Positions 54,962 to 63,375 of a DNA stretch of 64,000 bases are shown here, piece after piece. Made by a program: the position numbers and the translations under genes. Numbering within the stretch: position 1 is the first letter of the stretch; every line of letters begins with the position of its first letter. The notes beneath the pieces are model-generated. The model did no database searches. It was not told the DNA's origin and was given only the letters and a program-made list of their open reading frames with translations. Source of the stretch: an uncultured Latescibacterota bacterium (GTDB taxonomy: Bacteria > Latescibacterota > UBA2968 > UBA8231); NCBI GenBank assembly GCA_951813615.1, contig OX638377.1, positions 4,180,599-4,244,598 on the forward strand, in the 5' to 3' direction.

Positions 54962-56911
54962 ATGGCTGAAATTAACCCTTCTGACAATGCATCGGCCGCC
55001 ATTACGGGCCGGAGCATCCTCGTTGGTGCCGCGCTGAGCTTGGCTATTGCCATCGGCATTCCCTACGGCAGCATGGTCATCCAAGGCTCGCGTCTCGGAC
55101 TAAGCTCGGCCACGCCAGCGGCGTTCTTTTTGCTATTCGTCCTGCTGCTGACTATCCAAGTCGCCTTGGGACGCTGGGGTTTTCGGCGCGGCGAGTTGGT
55201 CGTCATCTTCGCCATGATGGCCGTCGCCACAGCCATTCCCACGCGCGGCGTGGTAGGGATGCTGCTGCCCATGATCACCGGCACCTTCTACTACGCCACT
55301 CCGGAAAACCAATGGGCCGACTTAGTCCACCCGTTTCTCTCGGATTGGATGGTGGTGTACGACCCAGCCGCGGTAAAGGCATTTTACGAGGGCACCAAAG
55401 GCTCGGCCATTCCCTATGACGTCTGGCTCAAGCCGCTCGGGCGATGGTTTGCATTCTACGCGGCGTTTTACGGAACCATTATTGCGGCCATATCCATCTT
55501 GCGCCGCCAGTGGGTTGACAACGAGCGCCTCGTCTTTCCGCTGGCCCAAGTCCCGCTCGCCATGATCCAAGACGACGACGGTGGGCAAAAAAGTCTCAAC
55601 CCTTTTTTTCGCAACCCCATCATGTGGTGCGGCTTGCTGTTGCCCTTCTTGTTCAACAGCACCAACGCTCTGCATCACTACTTCAACTTCGTCCCCTCCC
55701 TCGCCCTCCAGACCAGCGTCGAGCTGTTCAACCGCACGGCCTCGCTCAACATGCGCATCAATTTCCTGATGTTCGGCTTTGCGTACTTTATCAACTCCAA
55801 TATCGCCTTCAGCCTGTGGTTTTTCTACCTGCTGCACGTGATACAAGAAAGCATCTTTCGCTACATCGGCATCTTTAGCCCCGAGGAGTTGGGGCCTTGG
55901 ACCGGGTCTGGGCCGGTGGGCGCGATCATGGGGCATCAGATGATGGGCGCGCTCATCATCTTGGTGTTCTACGGACTGTGGACGGCGCGGCCCCACCTCA
56001 AAAACGTCCTGCGCAAGGCCCTGTGGGGTGACGACCGGATCGATGACTCTGCGGAGATCCTCTCCTATCGGGCCGCGTTTTGGCTCTTCATCGGCGGTGC
56101 CAGCACGATGGGCTTCTGGTTGTGGAAGAGCGGAATCCCGGCTTGGATCGTGCCCTTCTTCCTGTTCTCGTCGCTGGTCATATTCATCGGCTTAGCGCGC
56201 GTCATCGCCGAAGCGGGCATGCCCACCGTAACCCCGGAAATGGTTCCAGCCGGCTTTGTCGTCTCCGGCGTTGGAGTCCCCGCTCTTGGCGCGCAGGGCA
56301 TGGTCGCCACGGGCTACTCTTTGGTCTGGGCGGGGGACCTGCTGGTCTTTATGACCGCGCCCCTCGCCAACAGCCTGCGCTTGGGCAGCGCGATCACCGG
56401 CACCCGCCGCCGCCTCTTTTGGGCCATTGTCGCGGCCATGCTCATCAGCCTCGTGGTCTCCTGCTGGTTCATGCTCTACCTCGCGTACCGCGACGGCGCG
56501 ATCAATCTGCATCCCCAGTACTTCACGGGCTTTGCCGCATACCCTTCGGACTTTGCCGCGAAAAAGCTCGCCAACCCCACGGGGCCAAGCCTCGTCGGAT
56601 GGCTGTGGACGGGTTTTGGTGCCCTGATCATGGGCGGTTTGATGACCGCCCGCCACTTTTTCGTATGGTGGCCCTTTCACCCGCTCGGCTTTGCCGTCAG
56701 CACTGGCTGGGTAATGAACAGCATCTGGTTTTCGATCTTTCTCGCTTGGCTCATCAAGATCACGGTCCTCAAATACGGCGGTCCTCGCACGTACCTCCTC
56801 ACCCGCCCCTTTTTCGTCGGAGTCGTGCTCGGTCAGTTCGTCGCCGCCGGTCTGTGGCTGGTGGTGGATGGCTTTACCGGCATGGTCGGCAATCGAACAC
56901 CTGTATATTAG
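54962..56911 (+). CDS. Large polytopic membrane protein, DUF6785/DUF6784 type
   Basis: The 649-residue protein is a paralogue of the one at 6430. It begins with a short polar tail and a first helix (SILVGAALSLAIAIGIPYG), then more than ten hydrophobic segments. Shared motifs are TGTFYYATPENQWAD, AISILRRQWVDNERLVFPL, GLARVIAEAGMP and WWPFHPLGF near the end. It probably sits in the inner membrane; transport of a polymer or peptide is a guess. It is the first gene of an operon with a PPIase lipoprotein, a TPR lipoprotein and large secreted proteins. Only 15 bases separate it from the divergent SGNH gene, so promoters must overlap. Confidence 0.8.
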   Translation: MAEINPSDNASAAITGRSILVGAALSLAIAIGIPYGSMVIQGSRLGLSSATPAAFFLLFVLLLTIQVALGRWGFRRGELVVIFAMMAVATAIPTRGVVGMLLPMITGTFYYATPENQWADLVHPFLSDWMVVYDPAAVKAFYEGTKGSAIPYDVWLKPLGRWFAFYAAFYGTIIAAISILRRQWVDNERLVFPLAQVPLAMIQDDDGGQKSLNPFFRNPIMWCGLLLPFLFNSTNALHHYFNFVPSLALQTSVELFNRTASLNMRINFLMFGFAYFINSNIAFSLWFFYLLHVIQESIFRYIGIFSPEELGPWTGSGPVGAIMGHQMMGALIILVFYGLWTARPHLKNVLRKALWGDDRIDDSAEILSYRAAFWLFIGGASTMGFWLWKSGIPAWIVPFFLFSSLVIFIGLARVIAEAGMPTVTPEMVPAGFVVSGVGVPALGAQGMVATGYSLVWAGDLLVFMTAPLANSLRLGSAITGTRRRLFWAIVAAMLISLVVSCWFMLYLAYRDGAINLHPQYFTGFAAYPSDFAAKKLANPTGPSLVGWLWTGFGALIMGGLMTARHFFVWWPFHPLGFAVSTGWVMNSIWFSIFLAWLIKITVLKYGGPRTYLLTRPFFVGVVLGQFVAAGLWLVVDGFTGMVGNRTPVY

Positions 56912-56924
56912 AAGGAAAAAATCT

Positions 56925-58568
56925 ATGCGTCCTTTGTACATACTCGCTATCACTATCGTCCTCGCGGCCTGCTCGCAGGAAGGAAACGCGCCTGTGGCGC
57001 GAGTCGATGAAGTGCCCATCTCGGCGGAGAGCCTGCGGTCCTTTGTCGAAAAGCTGCCCCCAGGTTTGCGCAACTCCGAAGGCGGCGACGCGGCCCGGCG
57101 GCAATACGTGCAATCGCTCATCGACCGCCAAATAATTCTCAAAGAGGCCATCGCCCACGGGCTGGATACGCTACGCTCGGTAAAACGCGCCGTGGACGAG
57201 GCCGTGGATGCGCGGGTCATTGCCCTCTACCGAGCGCGCAACATAACCGCGCAAGTGCAAGTACCCGAAGAGGACGTGCGCCGCACCTTTACCGAAGAGG
57301 GCTACCACCGCGAGCGCAAGCTCAACGCAATCTTGGTCCACACCCGCGCTGAAATCGAAGCGGCCGTGGCCGCACTCGACGCCGGCCAGCCCTTTGCCGA
57401 GGTGGCCCGTGCGCACTCGCTCGACAAGCGCTCGGCTGAGCTGGGTGGTGAGTTGGGCTTTATTGGCCGCGAAGCCGCGCCGAGTCTGCACATCCCGGCC
57501 GAGGTCTTCAATACGCTGCCCTTGGGGGAAATATCCGCTCCCCTGAGCGCCGGCCGCAGTTGGCATATCGTCCGCTTCACCGAAGACCGCGACACGCCCT
57601 ACGAGCGCTACCGGCCCCTCATCGAGGAGCGGCTATTCAGCGAGCGTCTAGCCCAAGTGGAGGCCGAGCACTTTGAGTCGCTCCGCACGGCAGCGGGTGC
57701 GGCCCTCGACCCCGACGGGTTGCAACTCATGCTCAACGCAGCCCAGCGGGAAGACGGCGCATTCCTCGACACGTGCACTGCGCCGCTCTACACCTTTGCC
57801 GATGGCCAAGCCACAGTCGCCGTGGCGTACAAGGGCCTGCGGCGGCTCAATGCCCAGCGTAGCCTCAAAGACAGCACGCGTGCGCGCACTGCACTAGACA
57901 GGCTGGTGCTGCGGCCCCTCCTCCAGCGGCGCGCCGCCCGCGAACAGGGCCTGCACGACGATCCGGATATCCAACAGCTGGCCAAGCGAGCCTACCAAGA
58001 CGCGCTGCTCAACGCCGTGCGCGAGCGCTTCGCAGCCGTCGAAATGCTCTCCGACGCCGAGGTGTGGGAATACTACGACAGCCATCCCGACATGTTTTAT
58101 CACGAAGAATCCGTCGAGGTCGAAGAGTTGCTTGCGTCTAGCCCGGCCGAGGCCCAATGGCTCAGCGACCAACTCGCTGCCGGCGCGAGTTTTGCCAACC
58201 TCGCCGACCGCAGCGTGCGCGCCCAAGCGGTCCAGTCGCAAGCGCGCTTCCACTTCCATCCGCGCGACGAGAAGCTCTATCCGCGCCTAGTCCCGGCCAT
58301 CTATGCCGCGGAACCCGGCCAGCTCGTCGGACCGATTCGGGTGCGCGACGGGTACTCCATTTTCCGCGTCCAAGGACGCAATCCCGGCCAGGTCGAACCG
58401 TACGAGCAGGTCCAGCGGCGCGCCCGCGCGCTGTTGCGCCGCGAGCGGGAAAACGCGGCCTTCACCAGCTTCGTCCAAGACTTGCGCCAGCGCTATCAGA
58501 GCCGGGTTGAAATCGACGAGCAAGCACTCAAGGTCGCCCTGCCGGATTCGCTGGTCCAAGGCACCTGA
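56925..58568 (+). CDS. Parvulin-type peptidyl-prolyl isomerase lipoprotein
   Basis: ATG 56925 with GAAGGA upstream gives 547 residues. A lipoprotein signal (MRPLYILAITIVLAAC) is followed by a SurA/PrsA-like N-terminal chaperone part. A parvulin domain at about 125-225 (KLNAILVHTRAEIEAAVAAL, FAEVARAHSLDKRSAELGGE, LGFIGREA, RSWHIVRFTEDRD) is followed by a second, weaker one near 400-500 (VEVEELLASSPAEAQ to GYSIFRVQGRNPG). It should assist folding or export of envelope proteins, perhaps the giant secreted protein downstream. It follows the membrane protein by 13 bases and precedes a TPR lipoprotein by 3 bases. Confidence 0.85.
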   Translation: MRPLYILAITIVLAACSQEGNAPVARVDEVPISAESLRSFVEKLPPGLRNSEGGDAARRQYVQSLIDRQIILKEAIAHGLDTLRSVKRAVDEAVDARVIALYRARNITAQVQVPEEDVRRTFTEEGYHRERKLNAILVHTRAEIEAAVAALDAGQPFAEVARAHSLDKRSAELGGELGFIGREAAPSLHIPAEVFNTLPLGEISAPLSAGRSWHIVRFTEDRDTPYERYRPLIEERLFSERLAQVEAEHFESLRTAAGAALDPDGLQLMLNAAQREDGAFLDTCTAPLYTFADGQATVAVAYKGLRRLNAQRSLKDSTRARTALDRLVLRPLLQRRAAREQGLHDDPDIQQLAKRAYQDALLNAVRERFAAVEMLSDAEVWEYYDSHPDMFYHEESVEVEELLASSPAEAQWLSDQLAAGASFANLADRSVRAQAVQSQARFHFHPRDEKLYPRLVPAIYAAEPGQLVGPIRVRDGYSIFRVQGRNPGQVEPYEQVQRRARALLRRERENAAFTSFVQDLRQRYQSRVEIDEQALKVALPDSLVQGT

Positions 58569-58571
58569 GCG

Positions 58572-60020
58572 ATGACCGCGCGCCTGTTGCTGATGTTGGG
58601 CGCACTCGCCTGCGCCGACCAACCCGAATCGCAGGACGCGGCGCGGCACGCAGAAGCCCGCCGCTTGCTCCAGCGCGGTACGCTCTTCTTGCAACAGGAC
58701 CGGCCCGCCCGCGCCCTAGCCGAACTCACACAGGCCGTGGCACTCGATTCCGCGTCGAGCACCGCCCATTTTCAGCAGGGGCTAGCCCACGCTCGGCTCG
58801 ACCAGCCCGCGCTCGCCATCGCGGCTTTCGAACGCGCCTTGGCCCTAACGCCCGATCAGCCCCGCGCTCATTTTGCCCTCGCCGCAGTGCTGCGCGATCA
58901 GCATCGCTACCTAGAGGCCGCAGCCCATCTAGAGCAGGCCATCGAACTCGCACCCGAGCGCGCCAAATATCACTTCTATTTAGGCGAGATGCGCCGCGCC
59001 ACCGGCGATTTTGCGGGGGCGCTCGCGGCCTTCAAACGCGCCATCGAACTCGCGCCTGACCACCTTGAGGCCCGCTACTACCACAGCGACCTGCTCGTGC
59101 GCAACCAGCAATTGGCCCAAGCACGCACGGGTTTTGCAGACCTGCTCGCCCGCGATCCCGACCACGTCCAAGGCGGCCTCGGCTTGGGCGGCCTACTCAT
59201 CCGCCTCGGAGAACCCACATCAGCCATTCCCGTGCTCAAACGCGTCGCCGCCGCCGACCCACACAACCCCGCTCCCCACTACCTATTGGCCCAAGCCTAC
59301 GCCGAGAGCGACCACCCTGCTAACGCCCGCAACGCACAGGGCCGCTTCCAGCAGTTGAGCGCGGCCGAACGCCACCTCAATCAGGGCAACATTTACATCC
59401 GCCAAGGTGCATGGGATAAGGCGATCGACTCGCTAAAACGCGCCCTCGCTAGCGATTCTACCTCCGTGGACATTCGCCTGCGCCTCGCCACCGTGTACAC
59501 GCAGCAAAAACACTTTGCCGACGCCCGCGCCACGCTGGAGCAAGTCCTCGCCCAAAATCCCGACCACCGCGACGCCTACATCATGCTAGGCGACCTGTAC
59601 TTGCACGAGGGAAAGCCCAAAGAAGCCAACGCGCACTTTGGCCGAGCCTTGGCGATTGATCCCGACTCCTTTGCCGCGGCCTACGGCTTGGGCCGCGCAC
59701 ATTTCAAAAGCGACGACTTTGCCGGAGCTGTCGCCGCATTGCGCCAAGCCCTCGCCCAAAATCCCGACCACCGCGACGCCCACTACGCCCTCGGGCTAGC
59801 CTACGTCCGCCAAGCTAACTACCGCGATGCCCGCGCCCATTTCGCCCGCAGTGTTGCCCTCGATCCAGACCACGCAGAATCGCACTACGGGCTGGCCCTA
59901 ATCCTCATGCAGCAAGGACAGCGGGAACAAGCGCGACAAGCCTTGCAAAAGGTGCTCGCCCTCGCCCCGGATCACCAGCGCGCCCGGGCCAAGCTGAACG
60001 AGCTGGACCAAGGGCCGTGA
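58572..60020 (+). CDS. TPR lipoprotein
   Basis: The 482-residue protein has a short lipoprotein signal (MTARLLLMLGALAC). From about 25 to the end, at least eleven 34-residue TPR units are seen, such as PDQPRAHFALAAVLRDQHRY and PDHRDAYIMLGDLYLHEGK. Repeats near 320 and 390 share the phrase LAQNPDHRDA, showing recent internal duplication. It is an envelope scaffold, with the same partner order (membrane protein, lipoprotein, TPR) as at 6430-10863. Downstream, a broken FG-GAP segment separates it from the giant secreted protein. Confidence 0.88.
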   Translation: MTARLLLMLGALACADQPESQDAARHAEARRLLQRGTLFLQQDRPARALAELTQAVALDSASSTAHFQQGLAHARLDQPALAIAAFERALALTPDQPRAHFALAAVLRDQHRYLEAAAHLEQAIELAPERAKYHFYLGEMRRATGDFAGALAAFKRAIELAPDHLEARYYHSDLLVRNQQLAQARTGFADLLARDPDHVQGGLGLGGLLIRLGEPTSAIPVLKRVAAADPHNPAPHYLLAQAYAESDHPANARNAQGRFQQLSAAERHLNQGNIYIRQGAWDKAIDSLKRALASDSTSVDIRLRLATVYTQQKHFADARATLEQVLAQNPDHRDAYIMLGDLYLHEGKPKEANAHFGRALAIDPDSFAAAYGLGRAHFKSDDFAGAVAALRQALAQNPDHRDAHYALGLAYVRQANYRDARAHFARSVALDPDHAESHYGLALILMQQGQREQARQALQKVLALAPDHQRARAKLNELDQGP

Positions 60021-60029
60021 TCCGCTGTT

Positions 60030-60246
60030 TTCTCTCCGAGCTAGCGACCTCGACGGCGATAGCTTGACCGACTTGTACGCAGTCAACATTGCCCTGCTCA
60101 ACCACCTCTTGCGCCACCTCGGCGACGGCACCTTTACCGAGGTGGCCGAGCGCGCCGGAGTCCTTTTCCCGGTGGAAGGCGGATATGCGGCGGCTTCTTC
60201 GACCTTGACAACGACGGGCATCTCGACCTATTTGCTTCAACTATGA
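60030..60246 (+). pseudogene. FG-GAP/VCBS repeat (ASPIC/UnbV-like) remnant with frameshift
   Basis: One frame reads SDLDGDSLTDLYAVNIALLN, then LRHLGDGTFTEVAERAGV, the calcium-loop pattern of FG-GAP repeats (D-x-D-x-D-x-x-x-D-L and G-D-G-T-F-T-x-V). Near 60198 the pattern shifts by one base and continues FFDLDNDGHLDLFAST in another frame. There is no clear start, and the fragment is directly after the TPR stop. Intact CRTAC/ASPIC proteins carry several such repeats after TPRs. So a longer TPR-FG-GAP gene may once have existed here. Confidence 0.7.
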
Positions 60247-60288
60247 GCGCCTTTCCCGGCCACATCGCCCAACGCGAAGGAGGGCACC

Positions 60289-63200
60289 ATGAGACTCTTA
60301 GCGTTTCTCGTCATCTGCTTGGCACCACTGGTCGCCGCCGATGCCCAAAAGGGCCACCGCGTCACCAGCCGCTCCGTAGTAGTCAACAGAGCCGCGCACT
60401 GGCACAACTGGCAGCTCCCCACTCACGCCGTGAGAGTGTCGCCGGACGGCACCGTCGAGCCACACTTTTTTCGCGAGCGCTTCAACCTGCTCGACGACTT
60501 GCAGACCTTCACTCGCCCCATCATAGATCTGCGTCGCCGCAGCAACCAGACCGCCATCCTCAATATCGATAGCACCCAGACCCGCGACGTGAAAGGCGAG
60601 ATCATCGTCGACCGCAAGGGCAACCCCATCTACTCTTATTTCTTTCGTCCGGGCATCAGCCGCGTCGGCTCGAATGCGGCCGCGGCCGCCAACATCCTCG
60701 ACGACGATCCAACCACCTTCTGGGAGCCCGACCCACAGGCACCGATCGACGACTGGTGGATCGAAATAGACTTGGGTCGCGTCGTAGCGGTCGATTCCCT
60801 CGCCATTCACTTTGTCGAAGAAGAACTAGGCGACCCCTTCTTCCAGTTCCGCGTCCTCGCCGCGCCCGACCAAGAGCCGGTGCAGGAAAACGCCGACAAA
60901 ATCACCTTTGAACGCATCGCCAACACCAAGGCCCCCAACCGCGATCAGCGCACCTTCCGCGTCGGTCTTGAACAACTCAAAGCCGACCCCGCCTGGCAGG
61001 GCAAGCTGGTGCAGACCATCCGCATCGTGGTCAGCGATACCCGCGGCCAGCGCGGCGAGCGCATCAGCGAAGAGGCATGGCAAGCCCTGCCGACCGACGA
61101 GCGCGGAGAGATCGTCTATTTCATCCGCGACGAACAGGGCTTTGAAGAGCCAGTCGAGCGCACCGTCTATGAAAGCCTCGACGCCCAGCGCCAAGGCCGC
61201 TTGGATTACTACCGGCGCGAGCGGCCGCGCCTAGCCGGAATCGAGGTGTACGGGTTTGGCGACAACATCAGCAGCGGCTTGGTAGCCGGCGGCGGCCATC
61301 TCGACCTGACCGGCGACGGCTTCATACCAGGACCGGCTTTCGACGCGGATTTTAACACCAACTTCCTGCACCTCGTTTGGTCGCCGACCATCGACCGCGG
61401 CGTGCTCACCGTTGACATGGGCGCGTCGTTTTGGCTCGACGCCATGCGCATTTCCTCGACCCGGCCCCGGCGCGATATAGACGGGTACTTGATCCGCGGC
61501 TCCGACGGCTCGCGCGACACGCGCGGTAAGATCAAGTGGGCGCGCCTCAGCCCCCGCTCCCGCGAGGACAACAGCACCGATGGCTTTGAGCACATCCTCG
61601 ATACCTATGCTCCCAGCCCCAAGATCCGCTTTCTCGAAATAAGAATCGTCTCGGCGGACCCGCGCCGTCGAGGCGGGTACAACACCGGACCGAACATTGC
61701 CGAGTACCAGCTTTTTTCCACGGGCTATCCAGCGCAAGTAGTGCTGACCTCCGACCTGATTGCGCTGCCTGGGGCGCGCAACTTCGGGGCCATTACTTGG
61801 GAGGCCGAGACACCCCCAGGTACGACCGTCGCAATCCGCACCCGCACCGGCGACCTGCTGGGCAAGGTCGTTCGCTACTTCGACAAAACGGGCAACGAAA
61901 TCACCTATGACGCTTGGAAAAACCTTTTGGCCCGACTCAAGGGACCAGCCGACACCACCTTCGTGTCCACCAGCGGCTGGAGCCCTTGGAGCCGCGCCTA
62001 CCAGCAGTCCGGCGACATTGTCACCTCCCCCGGCCTGCGCAAGTTTATGCAGTTCCAAGTCGAAATGATTACCACTGACCGCGAGGCTGCGGCCTCGATC
62101 CGCTCGCTCGCGGTCGAACTGCTCAATCCCGTGGCCGAGCGCATCGCGGCCGAGTTGTGGCCGGCCTCGGTGGAGATTTCCGGTGTGCGGGAGACCTTTG
62201 ACGTCTTTGCCCAGCCCTATTTCATCGAGTCGCCTGCGGCCTCGCGCAGCGCTGGCTTCAACGAAATCCTGCTGACCATGCCGGCCTCGGAAAACCTCAA
62301 ACTTTTGGAACTTGGCATCAGCGGTCCAGACGAAGTCGGCGAAAAGGTCTTTCGCCCTGGGACCGAGCGCGGCGTGTTCACAGCCAGCGACCAGACGCAA
62401 GCCGCGCTTTTGGCCAACGGCGGCGACTCGATCTGGGTGCGCCTAGACGACGCGCTCAACATCCTGTCCGCGGCCAGCCGCACGTACAATCGCATTACCC
62501 TTGAGGGCGAAGAGGTGCCTGTGACCCAAGATGGCTTGCCGCTTACGGGCGCAGCGTACGGCACCCTCGACGAAGACGAACGAGGGGCCATCCGCTATTT
62601 CCGCCGCAACGGCGACCAGCTCAGCGAAATTGACCAAACCAGCTACCAAGACCTGCCCGGCGAGGAGCAAGGCCCCATCCGCTACTTCCGCATTCTGCGC
62701 GGCGACGGAGCCCAATTCCCCTTTGACGCGCGCGGCGACTCGCTCGACTCGCGCGCGTACAACCGCCTTGCCTCGACCGAGCGCGGCATTGTCACCGGGC
62801 CGGGCCAGCGCTTTCGCTTGCGCCTTTCAGCACCGGTCTTTCTCAACGGCACGACCTTGCGCCTGTCCGTGCGCCATGCAGCAAGTGCCGACGCCGAGGA
62901 GGCATGGCAGGCCGTTGAAGCGGGCAACGCCGACGAAGGCATCGCCAGCAATACGCTGTCAATCAGCGTCCCGATCAACAGCGATCTCGTCCATGGTCTC
63001 GCCGTTGGGCCCAATCCTTTTACCCCCAACGGCGACGGGATCAACGACGCGGCTGAAATATCGCTGGATATCTTCAAACTCACTTCCAGCCGCCGTCTCC
63101 AAGTGCGGATTTACACGCTCGATGGGCGACGGGTTTGGTCCCGCGAGGAGATGGTGCTGAGCGGCCGCACCACACTGCGCTGGGACGGCGTCGATGACCA

Positions 63201-63306
63201 TGGTCGCCGTGCACCGCCCGGCCTATATCTGTGCCAAGTCCAGCTCGACGCCGACGCCACCGGGCAGCCGACGACCCAAGCGCGGATTATCGCCGTGGCC
63301 TACTAG
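60289..63306 (+). CDS. Giant secreted protein with discoidin-like domains, novel repeats and a FlgD-like C-terminus
   Basis: The 1005-residue protein has GGAGGG before the ATG and a signal peptide (MRLLAFLVICLAPLVAADAQ). Two discoidin-like segments are visible, at about 138-175 (ILDDDPTTFWEPDPQ, WWIEIDLGRVVAVDSLAI) and about 350-390 (VLTVDMGASFWLDAMRI). A motif of about 22 residues recurs near 258, 288, 534, 748, 774 and 815: I/L-x5-Y/W-x-x-L-x4-R/Q-G-x-I-x-Y-F. The last 90 residues form a FlgD-like Ig domain (VGPNPFTPNGDGINDA, LYLCQVQL), common in surface proteins of FCB phyla. It is likely displayed on or exported from the cell. Confidence 0.8.
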   Translation: MRLLAFLVICLAPLVAADAQKGHRVTSRSVVVNRAAHWHNWQLPTHAVRVSPDGTVEPHFFRERFNLLDDLQTFTRPIIDLRRRSNQTAILNIDSTQTRDVKGEIIVDRKGNPIYSYFFRPGISRVGSNAAAAANILDDDPTTFWEPDPQAPIDDWWIEIDLGRVVAVDSLAIHFVEEELGDPFFQFRVLAAPDQEPVQENADKITFERIANTKAPNRDQRTFRVGLEQLKADPAWQGKLVQTIRIVVSDTRGQRGERISEEAWQALPTDERGEIVYFIRDEQGFEEPVERTVYESLDAQRQGRLDYYRRERPRLAGIEVYGFGDNISSGLVAGGGHLDLTGDGFIPGPAFDADFNTNFLHLVWSPTIDRGVLTVDMGASFWLDAMRISSTRPRRDIDGYLIRGSDGSRDTRGKIKWARLSPRSREDNSTDGFEHILDTYAPSPKIRFLEIRIVSADPRRRGGYNTGPNIAEYQLFSTGYPAQVVLTSDLIALPGARNFGAITWEAETPPGTTVAIRTRTGDLLGKVVRYFDKTGNEITYDAWKNLLARLKGPADTTFVSTSGWSPWSRAYQQSGDIVTSPGLRKFMQFQVEMITTDREAAASIRSLAVELLNPVAERIAAELWPASVEISGVRETFDVFAQPYFIESPAASRSAGFNEILLTMPASENLKLLELGISGPDEVGEKVFRPGTERGVFTASDQTQAALLANGGDSIWVRLDDALNILSAASRTYNRITLEGEEVPVTQDGLPLTGAAYGTLDEDERGAIRYFRRNGDQLSEIDQTSYQDLPGEEQGPIRYFRILRGDGAQFPFDARGDSLDSRAYNRLASTERGIVTGPGQRFRLRLSAPVFLNGTTLRLSVRHAASADAEEAWQAVEAGNADEGIASNTLSISVPINSDLVHGLAVGPNPFTPNGDGINDAAEISLDIFKLTSSRRLQVRIYTLDGRRVWSREEMVLSGRTTLRWDGVDDHGRRAPPGLYLCQVQLDADATGQPTTQARIIAVAY

Positions 63307-63375
63307 TTATTGCTGGAACGCCCAAGGCCGATTATCATTGACGCACCATGTACATCTACTGAGGAGGGATTGCAG

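Noticed and set aside
61231..62400. 389-codon minus-strand frame
   Set aside because: Antisense to the giant secreted protein gene, which has a signal peptide and recognised domains.
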